Origin: Clostridia bacterium UC5.1-2E3
Lineage (GTDB): Bacteria > Bacillota > Clostridia > Lachnospirales > Lachnospiraceae
Length of the DNA stretch: 64,000 nucleotides
Direction of reading: 5' to 3'
NCBI GenBank assembly: GCA_001304875.1
Contig: BBZO01000005.1
Coordinates: forward strand, 62,001-126,000
Shown here piece after piece: positions 46,272 to 55,851 of the stretch. The notes beneath the pieces are model-generated. The model made no database searches and was not told where the DNA came from. It worked only from the letters and a program-made list of their open reading frames with translations. The translations under genes and the position numbers were made by a program. Each line of letters starts with the position of its first letter. The stretch's first letter is position 1.

Positions 46272-47470
46272 TTATTTCGTATAGTTATCAAAGTACCCCT
46301 GAATCAGAATAATCGGGGTTCCTTTGTCGCCGCTGCCGGAGGTCAGATCGGCGAGGGAGCCGATTAAGTCGGTGAGGCGGCGGGGAGTGGTGCCTGGGAG
46401 ACCATGTTGCCGGTTAAGTTCTCGGCCTTGGCGTCTTTCTCCTTGATGTAGTCGGAAATGGCGGCTTTTAAGGCGTCACCGGACAGGTCGGCGAAATCAT
46501 TGTCGGCCAGGTATTTGAGCTTGACCTCGTTGGGGGTGCCTTCCAGGCCGGCGGTGTAGGCCGGGGATACGACCGGGTCGGCCAGCTCCCAGATCTTTCC
46601 GACGGGATCCTTGAAGGCGCCGTCGCCGTAGATCATGACCTCGATGTGTTTGCCGGTCTTCTCGATCAGGCCCTTCTGGATGGCGTCCACCATCTCCTGG
46701 CAGTGGATCGGGAATAATTTCACCGTGGTCTCGGTGGCCTTGTTGGAGCCTAAGAGGCCGTAGCGGTCGTTGTAGCCGCTGCCGTCCACGCTCTCGGTCA
46801 GAATGTCGTCTAAGGAGTAAACCACCTCGGCGCCGTTCTTTAAGAGCAGCTTCTTCGTGCGGGCGCGGGTGTGGATGTCGCAGTTCAGTATGTATTTTGT
46901 ATAGTCAAGGATGGCCTTCGGGTTGTTGGCAAACACGATCTCCACCTCAGCGCCGGCCTCTTTGATGAGGTTCTTGTAGTAGTCCACATAATCTACGCCG
47001 GTGAACTGGTGCTTCTCATAGCCGAACAGCTCGCGGTATTTCTCCTCGGTCAGCACGTCGCTCCAGGGGTTTACGCCGCTCTCGTCCAGCATGTCGGGGG
47101 TGATCAGATGGTTGCCCACCTCGTCGGACGGGTAACTGAGCATGAGAACGACCTTCTTGCAGCCCATGGCGATTCCCTTTAAGCAGATCGCGAAGCGGTT
47201 TCTGCTGGTGATGGGGAACAGGATGCCCACGGTGTTGTCGCCGAATTTGTTCTTTACGTCCTTTGCAATCTGGTCAATGGATGCGTAGTTGCCCTGTGCT
47301 CTCGCCACGACCGCCTCGGTCACGGCCACCACGTCCTTATCTCTCAGCTCGAAGCCCTCGCTCTTTGCTGCAGCCAGAACAGAATCCACGACGATCTTCG
47401 CTAAGTCGTCGCCCTGTCTGATGATGGGGGCGCGAACGCCTCGGGAAACAGTACCCACTAATCTCTCCAT
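46272..47470 (-). CDS. CofE-like coenzyme F420 gamma-glutamyl ligase family protein (frame broken near 46385)
   Basis: About 399 residues. The N-terminal two thirds matches the F420-0:gamma-glutamyl ligase fold ([77 protein letters not shown]). The printed frame stops at 46364, but restoring one c next to CCTGG near 46385 extends it as [20 protein letters not shown] to the stop at 46272. No other F420 genes are in the window and Lachnospiraceae are not known to make F420, so the substrate is probably different. A small conserved gene lies just upstream. Confidence 0.78.
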
Positions 47471-47486
47471 ACTTCATTACCTCCAA

Positions 47487-47753
47487 TTATTCTTCAATCA
47501 CCTGGATTTCCAGGTAGTCAAATTCGATGGTCTCGATAAAATTATCCTTTGTAAACCGCGCCTTGTCGTGGCGCTTGAAATCCTGGATCGTGGCGTCCAG
47601 CCAGATGGGTTTTCCGAGGTCGAACTCGTAGCAGATATCCTCTAACGCCGCGAAAATCATCTCTGTGCGGGACATGGAGTAGTCCCCGTTTTCGATGACG
47701 GTGTCGCGCACCATGCGGTTGTCCTTAAATATCTTTCCCCACAGTCTGAACAT
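47487..47753 (-). CDS. Small conserved protein of unknown function
   Basis: 88 residues, no membrane helix or cysteine motif (MFRLWGKIFKDNRMVRDTVI at the start, YLEIQVIEE at the end). Composition is typical of a folded cytoplasmic protein. It precedes the CofE-like gene by 16 nt in the same orientation, so both are likely co-transcribed. I do not recognise the family; a GAGGTAGAG sequence before the ATG serves as ribosome binding site. Confidence 0.7.
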   Translation of the reverse strand: MFRLWGKIFKDNRMVRDTVIENGDYSMSRTEMIFAALEDICYEFDLGKPIWLDATIQDFKRHDKARFTKDNFIETIEFDYLEIQVIEE

Positions 47754-47875
47754 TCTCTACCTCTTTATCAAGCCATTTTCTCTCAACAGTATAATAGTAT
47801 AGCATCATATGTGGATTTTTTGAACTGTTTTTTGAAATAATTATACTAATATCATGGAAAAAAGGCGGATATCCG

Positions 47876-48913
47876 ATGAAACATGTCGATGTGGTGCGCA
47901 CCGCAAAGATCGCTGTGGGGTGCACCTTAAGCTTTCTGATGGCGGAGGGCCTGGGGCTCCGCTACACCAATTCGGTCATCACCATCACGCTGCTCAGCAT
48001 CCTGGGAACCAGGCTGGACACGCTAAGGACCGCGGGGAAACGGTTTGCGGCCTTCGGCGCGGCGCTTCTCGTGGGAGCGCTGGCCTTCGGAGTCTGGCCC
48101 AGGGGCCCGTTTCCGGCGGTGGCGGTCAATCTGTTTCTGTATCTGGGGAGCTTCCTGGTGCTCTGCCAGCGGTTCCGGCTGATGGAGGGCTTCTCCATGA
48201 GCACGGTTTTAATGCTGCATCTCTGGCGGGAACCGGAGATCACGGCGGCGATGGTTTTAAACGAGGCCGCGCTGATGGCCATCGGCGTCTTCATGGGAAT
48301 CGCCGCCAACCTCTACATGCCGGACCGGATACAGGACATCCGGCGGGCGCAGGAGCAGGTGGAGAGCCGGCTGCGGGGGATTTTCACGGCGCTGGCCGTG
48401 GAGATGGAGGCGGAGCCGGGCCCGGCGCGGGAGAGCTTAAATGACCGGGTGCAGGGGACGCTGGGCGAGCTGGGGAAAATCCTGCGCCAGGGAATACTGT
48501 ATGCAGAATACACCGAGAAGAACCGCATTTTCCGCGGGAAGGCCGGGGATTACTACAGCAAATATATGGAGATGCGGGAGGAGCAGCGTCAGCTCTTAAA
48601 GCGCATCAGCCTGCAGGTGTATTTTCTCAAAAAGCCCTATGCCCAGGGGAAAATGGTGGCGGATTTTCTGCGGGAGACGGCGGCCTCGCTCTCGGAGCAC
48701 AACAATGCGGGGGAGCTTCTCGCGTCGCTGGAGGCGGTGCGGGAAATATGCAGGCGGCAGGCACTGCCGGAGAGCCGGCCGGAATTTGAGGACCGGGCCA
48801 GGCTTTACGGGATTGTGGGGCTTCTAAGGGAGCTGCTGGAATTGAAACAGGATTTCGCAGAGCGGCTAACTGTCGAGGAGATTCGCCGGTTCTGGAAATT
48901 TTTCTTGCCTTGA
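47876..48913 (+). CDS. Aromatic acid exporter family membrane protein (ArAE/UPF0421 type)
   Basis: 345 residues. About six membrane helices occupy the first 150 residues, starting IAVGCTLSFLMAEGLGLRY and SVITITLLSILGTRLDTLRT, the pattern of the YgaE/ArAE_1 family. The C-terminal 200 residues are helical and cytoplasmic (RAQEQVESRLRGIFTALAVE; EEIRRFWKFFLP). The transported compound is unknown. Divergent from the 47487 gene with about 120 nt between them. Confidence 0.8.
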   Translation: MKHVDVVRTAKIAVGCTLSFLMAEGLGLRYTNSVITITLLSILGTRLDTLRTAGKRFAAFGAALLVGALAFGVWPRGPFPAVAVNLFLYLGSFLVLCQRFRLMEGFSMSTVLMLHLWREPEITAAMVLNEAALMAIGVFMGIAANLYMPDRIQDIRRAQEQVESRLRGIFTALAVEMEAEPGPARESLNDRVQGTLGELGKILRQGILYAEYTEKNRIFRGKAGDYYSKYMEMREEQRQLLKRISLQVYFLKKPYAQGKMVADFLRETAASLSEHNNAGELLASLEAVREICRRQALPESRPEFEDRARLYGIVGLLRELLELKQDFAERLTVEEIRRFWKFFLP

Positions 48914-48969
48914 GGTCACAACTGATGTAAGCTATAGCTAGTGAGAATCCTTCAGGAGGAAGAGGCTTT

Positions 48970-50058
48970 ATGGCACAAACGATAACCGACTACAGTGCAT
49001 TTTTAACGGACGCCAGAGAAGCGGTGGAGGAATTGGCGGGACTTGAGCGCCGGGAGGCGGAGCTGGAGGCCCAGGAGAAGCGGCTGGAGCGGACGCTGGA
49101 GGCGGAGAAGAAGGCGGTGGCCGATGCCATCCACTCGACGATCCGGCGGAGAAACGAAGAGATATGCAGCAGCTACGACAAAGAGATTGCCAAAGGCCAG
49201 GAGAGGCTTAAAAAGATAAGAAGCAAGCGGGAGAAGGCCAAGAGCCAGGGCGTGAAGGACCGGATCGCGGAGGAGACCTCGGAGATCCGCAGCCATAACC
49301 GGGAGCTGCGCATCAAGATGCGGACGCTGTTCCAGCAGAAGCATGTCCCGTTTTTCTGCAATTCCGGGTGCTACTACGCGCTGTTTTCGCCGCGGGGCGT
49401 GAGGGAGTTTTTCGCGCTTTTCTGCGCGATGCTGGTGTGTTTCCTGGCGGTGCTTCGGGATCTACTGGCGGATTCCGGAGAAGACGATCGTCTATCTGTT
49501 TGCGATCTATTTCTGTGTCATCGTGGTGTTCGGGGGCTCTATATCGCCGTCAGCAACTGGACCAAAGGCCGGTACGGCGACACCCTGCGGGAGGGACGGG
49601 CCATCCGCAACCAGATCCAGACCAACAACCAGATGATGCGGGTGATCACGAGGAATATAAAGAAGGACAAGGACGAGGCCATCTACGACCTGCAGAAGTT
49701 TGACGATGAGATCGCGCAGCTGGAGCAGGATTTAGAGCAGACGGCGAAGAAAAAGAAGGAGGCGCTAAACACCTTTGACAATGTGACGCGCACCATCATC
49801 GCCGACGAGATCGCCAACAACAGCCAGCCCAGGATCGACGGGCTCACAGAGGAGCTTAAGGAGACTGCAAGGCAGCGCCGGTATGTGGAGACCATCGTCA
49901 AGGAGAAAAAGATATTCATTACCGACAACTACGGGATCTACACGGGCCGGGAGTTTCTGACGGCGGAGCGGCTGGACGCTTTAAAGGCGCTCATCGACAG
50001 CGGCGAGGCGAAGAACATCAGCGAGGCCATTGACATTTATAAAAATACGAAGAAATGA
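48970..50058 (+). CDS. Coiled-coil membrane protein of unknown function (two compensating frame breaks)
   Basis: About 362 residues. An N-terminal coiled coil (REAELEAQEKRLERTLEAEK) is followed by two helices near residues 135-190 and a long C-terminal coiled coil (QLEQDLEQTAKKKKEALNTF). Between about 49457 and 49533 the annotated frame reads implausible polar sequence, while another frame gives FGIYWRIPEKTIVYLFAIYF, CVIVVFGG, a membrane helix. So one break of each sign encloses the second helix. AGGAGGAAGAG precedes the ATG at 48970. It ends at a perfect terminator. Function unknown. Confidence 0.7.
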   Translation: MAQTITDYSAFLTDAREAVEELAGLERREAELEAQEKRLERTLEAEKKAVADAIHSTIRRRNEEICSSYDKEIAKGQERLKKIRSKREKAKSQGVKDRIAEETSEIRSHNRELRIKMRTLFQQKHVPFFCNSGCYYALFSPRGVREFFALFCAMLVCFLAVLRDLLADSGEDDRLSVCDLFLCHRGVRGLYIAVSNWTKGRYGDTLREGRAIRNQIQTNNQMMRVITRNIKKDKDEAIYDLQKFDDEIAQLEQDLEQTAKKKKEALNTFDNVTRTIIADEIANNSQPRIDGLTEELKETARQRRYVETIVKEKKIFITDNYGIYTGREFLTAERLDALKALIDSGEAKNISEAIDIYKNTKK

Positions 50059-50063
50059 CGAAG

Positions 50064-50095
50064 ATATGCAAGGGGACGGCCCCTTGCATATTTTT
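50064..50095 (+). terminator. Terminator after the coiled-coil membrane protein gene
   Basis: A perfect 12-bp stem (50064-50075 with 50080-50091), loop ACGG, followed by TTTTT. Its 3' arm also contains the -35 of the next promoter. Confidence 0.88.
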
Positions 50096-50113
50096 ATGCC
50101 GCCTGCCTATAAT
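50084..50113 (+). promoter_or_regulatory. Promoter of the yyaC-like gene
   Basis: TTGCAT (50084-50089), 18-nt spacer, TATAAT (50108-50113). The -35 overlaps the terminator stem of the preceding gene. A sporulation sigma factor promoter was not distinguished. Confidence 0.55.
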
Positions 50114-50146
50114 AGAAGTAAGAATCAAGGGACCAGGTGGGATAGA

Positions 50147-50725
50147 ATGAGTCTTTGGAATCAGGAAATTTACTACTACAACACGAAGCTGGATTTTGAG
50201 GCGGAGAAGCTGGCGAAGCGCCTGAGCCGGATGCTCAAGGAGGAGAAGGAGCGCAAGGGGAAGACCGGCGTGGTCATCCTGTGCATCGGGACGGACCGCT
50301 CCACCGGGGACAGCTTAGGGCCGCTCATCGGATATAAATTAAAAGAAATGAACACGGTGAATTTTACAATTTTCGGCACGCTGGACAGGCCGGTGCACGC
50401 CATGAACCTGGACGAGTATGTGAACATTCTGCAGAGATTCTACCGGAACGACCTGGTGGTGGCGGTGGACGCCTCGGTGGGCCACAAGGAGCACATCGGG
50501 TATGTGACGCTGGGAAAGGGGGCGTTAAAACCGGGGCTGGGGGTCAGCAAGGAGCTGCGCGCTGTGGGGGACATTTTCATCACGGGGATCGTGGGGAGCT
50601 GCGGAAATTATGACCCGCTGATGCTGCAGAGCGTGCGCCTGTCGGTGGTGATGAACCTGGCGGACTGCATCAGCAGCTCCATTTATCTTGTCGAAAAGTT
50701 ATGGAGGAACGCCGCTCTGATTTGA
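50147..50725 (+). CDS. yyaC: Spore protein YyaC (DUF1256), GPR-like fold
   Basis: 192 residues, intact. The DUF1256 pattern is clear: VVILCIGTDRSTGDSLGPLI near residue 45, FGTLDRPVHAMNL, VVAVDASVGHKEHIGYVTLG and GIVGSCGNYDPLMLQSVRLS. The family is related to the germination protease GPR and to hydrogenase-maturation-type proteases and is restricted to endospore formers, so it supports a sporulating host. ATG at 50147 follows GGTGGGATAG. The gene precedes the LysM gene in the same orientation. Confidence 0.9.
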   Translation: MSLWNQEIYYYNTKLDFEAEKLAKRLSRMLKEEKERKGKTGVVILCIGTDRSTGDSLGPLIGYKLKEMNTVNFTIFGTLDRPVHAMNLDEYVNILQRFYRNDLVVAVDASVGHKEHIGYVTLGKGALKPGLGVSKELRAVGDIFITGIVGSCGNYDPLMLQSVRLSVVMNLADCISSSIYLVEKLWRNAALI

Positions 50726-50788
50726 CAAGTTTTTTAAGGCGCCTGTGCTATTCTTTTTTGGATGAAAAAGATAGAAAGGGTGAACCTT

Positions 50789-52322
50789 ATGGGAGAATTA
50801 TACAATCCTTACCCCAAGCTGCCTAAAAACATCCGGCAGATTGGGGAGAGGGACGAGGTGGTCAGGTTATACCTGGAAGATTACGTGAATACATATCTGA
50901 AACGGCTGTATCCGCAGGGCGGACAGGATCTGCGGGTAGGGCTCCTTTTGGGGAGCTCGGAGGTGCAGGACGGGACACCCTATATTTTTATAGACGGAGC
51001 CATGGAGATGGAGGGTGTGACCGAGGAGGGCGAGAAGGTGGCCTTCACGGAGGCCGCGTGGAAACGGGCCTACCAGAGCATGGAGGAGACCTTCCCCAAA
51101 CGGACCGTCCAGGGGTGGTTCCTGTGCGGCGGGCAGGGCAGCCAGTTAAGCCCCTTAAATTACTGGAAGCAGCATATCCAGTATTTTTCCGGGAAAAACC
51201 AGCTCATGTACCTAAACTCCGGCATGGAGGGCGAGGAGGCCATCTACATGACCTCGGAGGACGGATTTTACCGGCTGAAGGGGCACAGTATCTATTATGA
51301 AAGAAACCAGATGATGCAGGACTACATGATTCTGAGAAAGGACGCTCACCGCGTGGAGTCCGGGACCAACGACCGCATCACCCGGGATTTCAGAAATAAG
51401 ATGCAGGACCGCAAAATCGAGGTTTTAAAAAGCGCAGTAAGGTCAATCTGCTGGGCGGAGCCTGCGGCGCGCTGTCCCTGGCGCTTCTGGCGGGCGGCGT
51501 GGTCATGTTCAATAATTATAATAAGATGAAGGAGATGGAGGCGGTTCTGGTTTCCGTCCTTCCGTCGGGATATGAGGAGTGGTATGAAAATGACATCGGT
51601 GCGGAAGATGGAGGCCTGCTCATCGAGGAGGCCGCAGGCGGTGTGGAGACGACCGGCGCGGCGCAGGCCGGCGGCGGACAGGCTGGCGATGGACAGGCTG
51701 GTACTTACGGGGACGCGGGTGCGTCGTGGACATACGAGGAGACGGAAATGGGACCAGAGGAAGGCGCAGAGGTGTCTGAGGAAACGCCTGCAGAAACGTC
51801 TGGCGGCCCTGTGGAGAGTGCGTCCGGCGGACAGGCCGGTGTATCTGGTGATCAAACTGCCGCCCAGACGGAAAGCTCCGAAGCAGAGCGCGCCACGGAG
51901 ATCATCGGGGAGACGATGGTGCAGGGCGGAAACGCACTGCGGGGAAGGACTATATGACGCCCGCGCCGGAGGCGGCGGGGGATGATATGCCGGGAGCAGG
52001 CAGCAGTGGAAGTTCGTCTGTGACCGGCGGCAGCGGAAGTACGTCGGGAGCGGATGGTGCCGCGTCCGGCGCGGGCAGCAGTGCGCCGGCAAGCGAAAGC
52101 ACGGCATCCGCCCAGGCCGGACAGACGGCTTCCGACGAACCTGTCACCGAGGTAAATGCCCAGGGACAGCGCATTTACACGATTAAGGAGGGAGAGACCC
52201 TGCACGGGATCTGCTACAAATTCTATCACACCATCAACCGGCTGGACGACCTGTGCGAGGCCAACCAGATCGAGGACGTGGACAGGATTATTTCCGGGAA
52301 AACATTGATTATTCCGGAATAA
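50789..52322 (+). CDS. LysM-domain membrane protein with N-terminal MPN-like region (frame broken twice)
   Basis: About 511 residues after repair. Residues 1-205 form a soluble domain (VGLLLGSSEVQDGTPYIFID, TVQGWFLCGGQGSQLSPLNY, YYERNQMMQDYMILRK) that resembles an MPN/JAB domain with the metal ligands replaced. One membrane helix follows (LLGGACGALSLALLAGGVVM, near 220), then a ~200-residue Gly/Ala/Ser/Glu-rich linker, and a C-terminal LysM domain (YTIKEGETLHGICYKFY, GKTLIIPE) that would bind peptidoglycan outside. Missing bases near 51438 (KSRSKVNLL) and 51940 (RGKDYMTPA). The ATG at 50789 is preferred over 50762 for its ribosome binding site. Confidence 0.75.
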
Positions 52323-52414
52323 ACAAAGAAAAATAATGCGTATTTCCCGATAATAGTGTATACTGATTACCAGAAAAACATTTTTGAGTTGGCTGTATCG
52401 GGAGATAAAGAGAA

Positions 52415-53708
52415 ATGAGTGACTTAAGTTCAATGAGCCGGGAAAGCAAAAAGAGGCAGTTAAGACGCCAGATGCTGGACCCCTCTGACAGCGGAAAGCC
52501 GGGGAAGAAGCTTAAAAGACCCCGGGAAAGCCGCTCTGAGGAGGAGGAGATCGTTCTCGAGGCGGGCAGGAAGGTCCGCCGCCGGAAGAGACGCATCATT
52601 CTCACTCTGCTGGCGGTGCTTGTCATCGCGGGGGGCGGCTTCTACCTCTACAATGCCAGACGGCATTTACCGAGTATTCGGTGGACTGGGAGGCCGACAT
52701 GGCTGCCAGCGAGGCCGGCTTTGTGCGGTATGTGAATTTTGAGGAAAATGTTTTAAAATACACGAAGGACGGCGCCTCTTACATCGACGCCAAAGGAAAG
52801 ACCGTCTGGTCCAAGAGCTTTGAGCTCAAATCGCCGGTCTGCTATGTAAACGGAGGCTCCGCGGTCATTGCGGATCAGCAGGGCACGAACCTCTACATAT
52901 TTGACAAAGAGGGCTGCCAGGGCGAGGCCGAGAGCCTTCTGCCCATCCAGCGGGTGGCCGTCTCGGCCCACGGCGTGGTGGCGGCCATGGTGGAGGACGC
53001 CAGGGCCTCCTACGTGACGTTTTACAAGAAGGACGGAAGCACGCTGGACTGGAGCATCAAGTCCATCTTAGGCGGCGACGGCTATCAGATGGATGTCTCC
53101 GTCTCTCCGGACGCACCCAGGTCATGGTCTCCTACGCGTATCTGAAAAATGGAGGCATCAGCAGCAAGGTCGTGTTTTATAATTTCTCCGAGGTCGGGAA
53201 AAACTATAAGAACCGGCTGGTGGGCGCGTTCGAGGATATGTACGAGGGCGACCTGGTGCCGCGGGTGCGGTTCATGGACGAGGAGCACGCCTGCGCGTTT
53301 TCTGACAGCGGAGTGTCGTTTTTCTCCCTCAAAAATATCACCTCCCCGGAGCTGGTGGTTCACGTGCCGGTGGAGGAGGAGATGAGCAGCGTGTGCTATT
53401 CCGACCGCTATATAGCCTACACGGTGCCCAACGCGTCGGGGCTCTACGATTACACGCTCTTCGTGTATAAAAATGACGGCACGCTGGCATTTTCCAGGGA
53501 AATTGACTTCCAATACCGCTATATGGATATTGACGGCGACAACCTTATTTTGTATAATGAAAATTCCTGCAGAGTTTACAATATGTCCGGTGTGGAGAAG
53601 TTCGACGGAACCTTTGATTTTACCGTTTCCCACATCCGGTCGGGACGTTTCCCGGGAACTCTGATTGTTACAGGACCCGAGACGATGAAGGAAATCAGGA
53701 TGCGATAA
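52415..53708 (+). CDS. DUF5711-like membrane-anchored beta-propeller protein (frame broken twice)
   Basis: About 431 residues after repair. A basic N-terminus (KKRQLRRQMLDPSDSGKPGK) leads to one membrane helix (IILTLLAVLVIAGGGFYLYN) near residue 65, then a long extracytoplasmic domain of repeated beta strands (GKTVWSKSFELKSPVCYVNG, SVSPDGTQVMVSYAYLKNG) like a seven-bladed propeller. This matches DUF5711 proteins of Lachnospiraceae, function unknown. Bases are missing near 52668 (RRHLTEYSVDWEAD) and 53115 (SPDGTQVMVS). It lies 19 nt before tkt. Confidence 0.7.
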
Positions 53709-53727
53709 TTTTAGGAGGCCATTACAA

Positions 53728-55707
53728 ATGACGAATTTGGACGCTTTATCTATCAACGCAATTCGAGTGCTGTCCGCGGATGCCATACAGAAGGCAAATT
53801 CCGGACACCCGGGACTTCCGCTGGGATGTGCTCCCATCGGTTATGAACTCTGGACCAGACATATGAATCACAATCCGGCAAACCCGGCATGGCCCAACAG
53901 GGACCGCTTTATTTTATCCGGCGGACACGGCTCCATGCTTTTATATTCCCTGCTGCACCTGTTCGGCTACGGGGATCTCTCGAAAGAGGATATCATGAAT
54001 TTCCGTCAGCTGGGCTCTCTGACCCCGGGGCATCCGGAGTACGGCCACACCGTGGGCGTGGAGGCGACCACCGGCCCGCTGGGAGCAGGCATGGGCATGG
54101 CTGTGGGTATGGCCATCGCGGAGCGCCATCTGGCTTCTGTGTTTAATAAAGAAGACTATCCCGTAGTGGATCACTATACGTTCGTGCTGGGCGGGGACGG
54201 CTGCATGATGGAGGGCATGTCCTCCGAGGCGTTCTCCCTGGCAGGCACGCTGGGACTGGGAAAGCTCATCGTCCTCTACGATTCCAACCGCATTTCCATT
54301 GAGGGAAGCACAGATCTGGCTTTCACGGAGAATGTGGAGCAGAGGATGCAGGCGTTCGGATTCCAGACCATCACCGTGGAGGACGGCAACGACATCGCTG
54401 CCGTGGGCATGGCCATCGAGGCCGCCAAGCGGGAGACGAAGAAACCGTCGTTTATCACCATTAAGACCGAGATCGGCTACGGCTGCCCCGCCAAGCAGGG
54501 CAAGGCCAGCGCGCACGGCGAGCCGTTAGGCGTCGAGAACGTGAAGGCGCTCAGAGAGACGCTGGGCTGGCCCTACGACGAGGCGTTCTACGTCCCCGAC
54601 GAGGTATATAAGAACTTTGCCGACATCGCCGCCGAGAAGGCGGAGACCGAGGCGGCCTGGAATGTGATGTTCGCGGCCTACTGCGAGGAGTTCCCCGAGA
54701 TGGAGGCGCTCTGGAAGCAGTACCACGAGGGCGACGTGCGGGAGGCGGTTGAGGCAAACGCCGCGTTCTGGGCGCCGCAGGAGAAGGCCGACGCCACCCG
54801 TTCCATTTCCGGAAAATTATTAAATCAGTTAAAGGATATCATGCCGAATCTGATCGGCGGTTCCGCAGACCTGGGCCCGTCCAACAAGACCACTCTCTCC
54901 GGCGAGGGGGATTTCTCAAAGGAGAATCCGGCAGGCAGGAACATGCACTTCGGCGTCCGTGAGCAGGCTATGGCGGCCATCGGAAACGGCATCATGCTGC
55001 ACGGAGGCCTGCGCGCTTACGTGGCCACCTTCTTCGTATTCAGCGATTACGTGAAGCCCATGGCGCGTCTCTCCGCGCTGATGGGAGTGCCGCTCACCTA
55101 CGTGTTCACCCACGACAGCATCGGCGTGGGCGAGGACGGCCCGACCCACGAGCCATCGAGCAGCTGGCCATGTTCCGCTCCATGCCGGGATTTTATGTGT
55201 TCCGTCCCTGTGACGCCGTGGAGACTGCGGCGGCTGGTACAGCGCAGTCACATCCAAAGATCACCCGACGGCGCTGGTGCTGACCCGTCAGAACCTGGCC
55301 CTGTGGGCGGCGACCGCGAGGGCGCGCTGAAGGGCGCCTACGTACTCGACGACTGCGAGGGCAAGGCAGATGTGATTCTGATTGCCACCGGCTCCGAGGT
55401 GGAGCTGGCCGTGAAAGCCAAGCAGGCACTGGCCGGCGAGGGCATGAACGTCCGTGTCGTATCCATGCCCTGCATGGAGCTCTTCGAGGAGCAGAGCGCG
55501 GAGTACAAAGAGTCCGTGCTCCCGAAGGACGTGAGAAAGAGAGTCGCCATCGAGGCGCTGGGAGAGTTCGGATGGGGACGCTATGTGGGCCTGGACGGCG
55601 CCTGCGTAACCATGAAAGGCTTCGGAGCCAGCGGCCCCGCAGCCCAGCTGTTCGAGAAATTCGGCTTCACCGTGGAGAACGTGGTAAACACCGTGAAAGC
55701 TTTGTAA
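53728..55707 (+). CDS. tkt: Transketolase (three frame breaks near 55150-55310)
   Basis: About 660 residues after repair. Thiamine-dependent transfer of two-carbon units in the pentose phosphate pathway. Motifs: KANSGHPGLPLGCAPIGYEL, the ThDP motif GGDGCMMEGMSSEAFSLAG with LYDSNRISIEG, and HFGVREQAMAAIGNGI. Three missing bases at about 55150, 55243 and 55308 cancel in sum, so the printed frame stays open but reads wrong residues between; the true stretch should include THEPIEQLAMFRSMPGFYVF and AVTSKDHPTALVLTRQNL. TTAGGAGG precedes the ATG. A hairpin terminator follows. Confidence 0.93.
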   Translation: MTNLDALSINAIRVLSADAIQKANSGHPGLPLGCAPIGYELWTRHMNHNPANPAWPNRDRFILSGGHGSMLLYSLLHLFGYGDLSKEDIMNFRQLGSLTPGHPEYGHTVGVEATTGPLGAGMGMAVGMAIAERHLASVFNKEDYPVVDHYTFVLGGDGCMMEGMSSEAFSLAGTLGLGKLIVLYDSNRISIEGSTDLAFTENVEQRMQAFGFQTITVEDGNDIAAVGMAIEAAKRETKKPSFITIKTEIGYGCPAKQGKASAHGEPLGVENVKALRETLGWPYDEAFYVPDEVYKNFADIAAEKAETEAAWNVMFAAYCEEFPEMEALWKQYHEGDVREAVEANAAFWAPQEKADATRSISGKLLNQLKDIMPNLIGGSADLGPSNKTTLSGEGDFSKENPAGRNMHFGVREQAMAAIGNGIMLHGGLRAYVATFFVFSDYVKPMARLSALMGVPLTYVFTHDSIGVGEDGPTHEPSSSWPCSAPCRDFMCSVPVTPWRLRRLVQRSHIQRSPDGAGADPSEPGPVGGDREGALKGAYVLDDCEGKADVILIATGSEVELAVKAKQALAGEGMNVRVVSMPCMELFEEQSAEYKESVLPKDVRKRVAIEALGEFGWGRYVGLDGACVTMKGFGASGPAAQLFEKFGFTVENVVNTVKAL

Positions 55708-55719
55708 AATCCATATGGA

Positions 55720-55758
55720 AATGAGAAAGCCCTTTGGAATACAAGGGCTTTTCTCATT
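55720..55758 (+). terminator. Terminator of tkt
   Basis: AATGAGAAAGCCCTT (55720-55734) pairs with AAGGGCTTTTCTCATT (55743-55758) across an 8-nt loop with one bulge. It overlaps the -35 of the glucokinase promoter. Confidence 0.75.
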
Positions 55759-55826
55759 GAACCACACATGGATGTGTGATATACTAGGAGCACTTAGCGA
55801 GGTGTTTCACGAGCTTAGTGCACATG
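55757..55826 (+). promoter_or_regulatory. Glucokinase promoter with conserved start-site element, copy 2
   Basis: TTGAAC (55757-55762), 17-nt spacer, TATACT (55780-55785), then after 2 nt the ~39-nt element (55788-55826) beginning GAGCACTTAGCGAGGT and ending GCTTAGTGCACATG. It matches the copy at 27930-27968 at all but about five positions. Confidence 0.72.
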
Positions 55827-55851
55827 AGATTGCAGAGAAGGGGAGATGGTT

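Noticed and set aside
47854-48444. 196-residue Gly/His-rich frame overlapping the exporter gene
   Set aside because: It is an out-of-frame shadow of the ArAE-type membrane protein, with no hydrophobic segments or family match.
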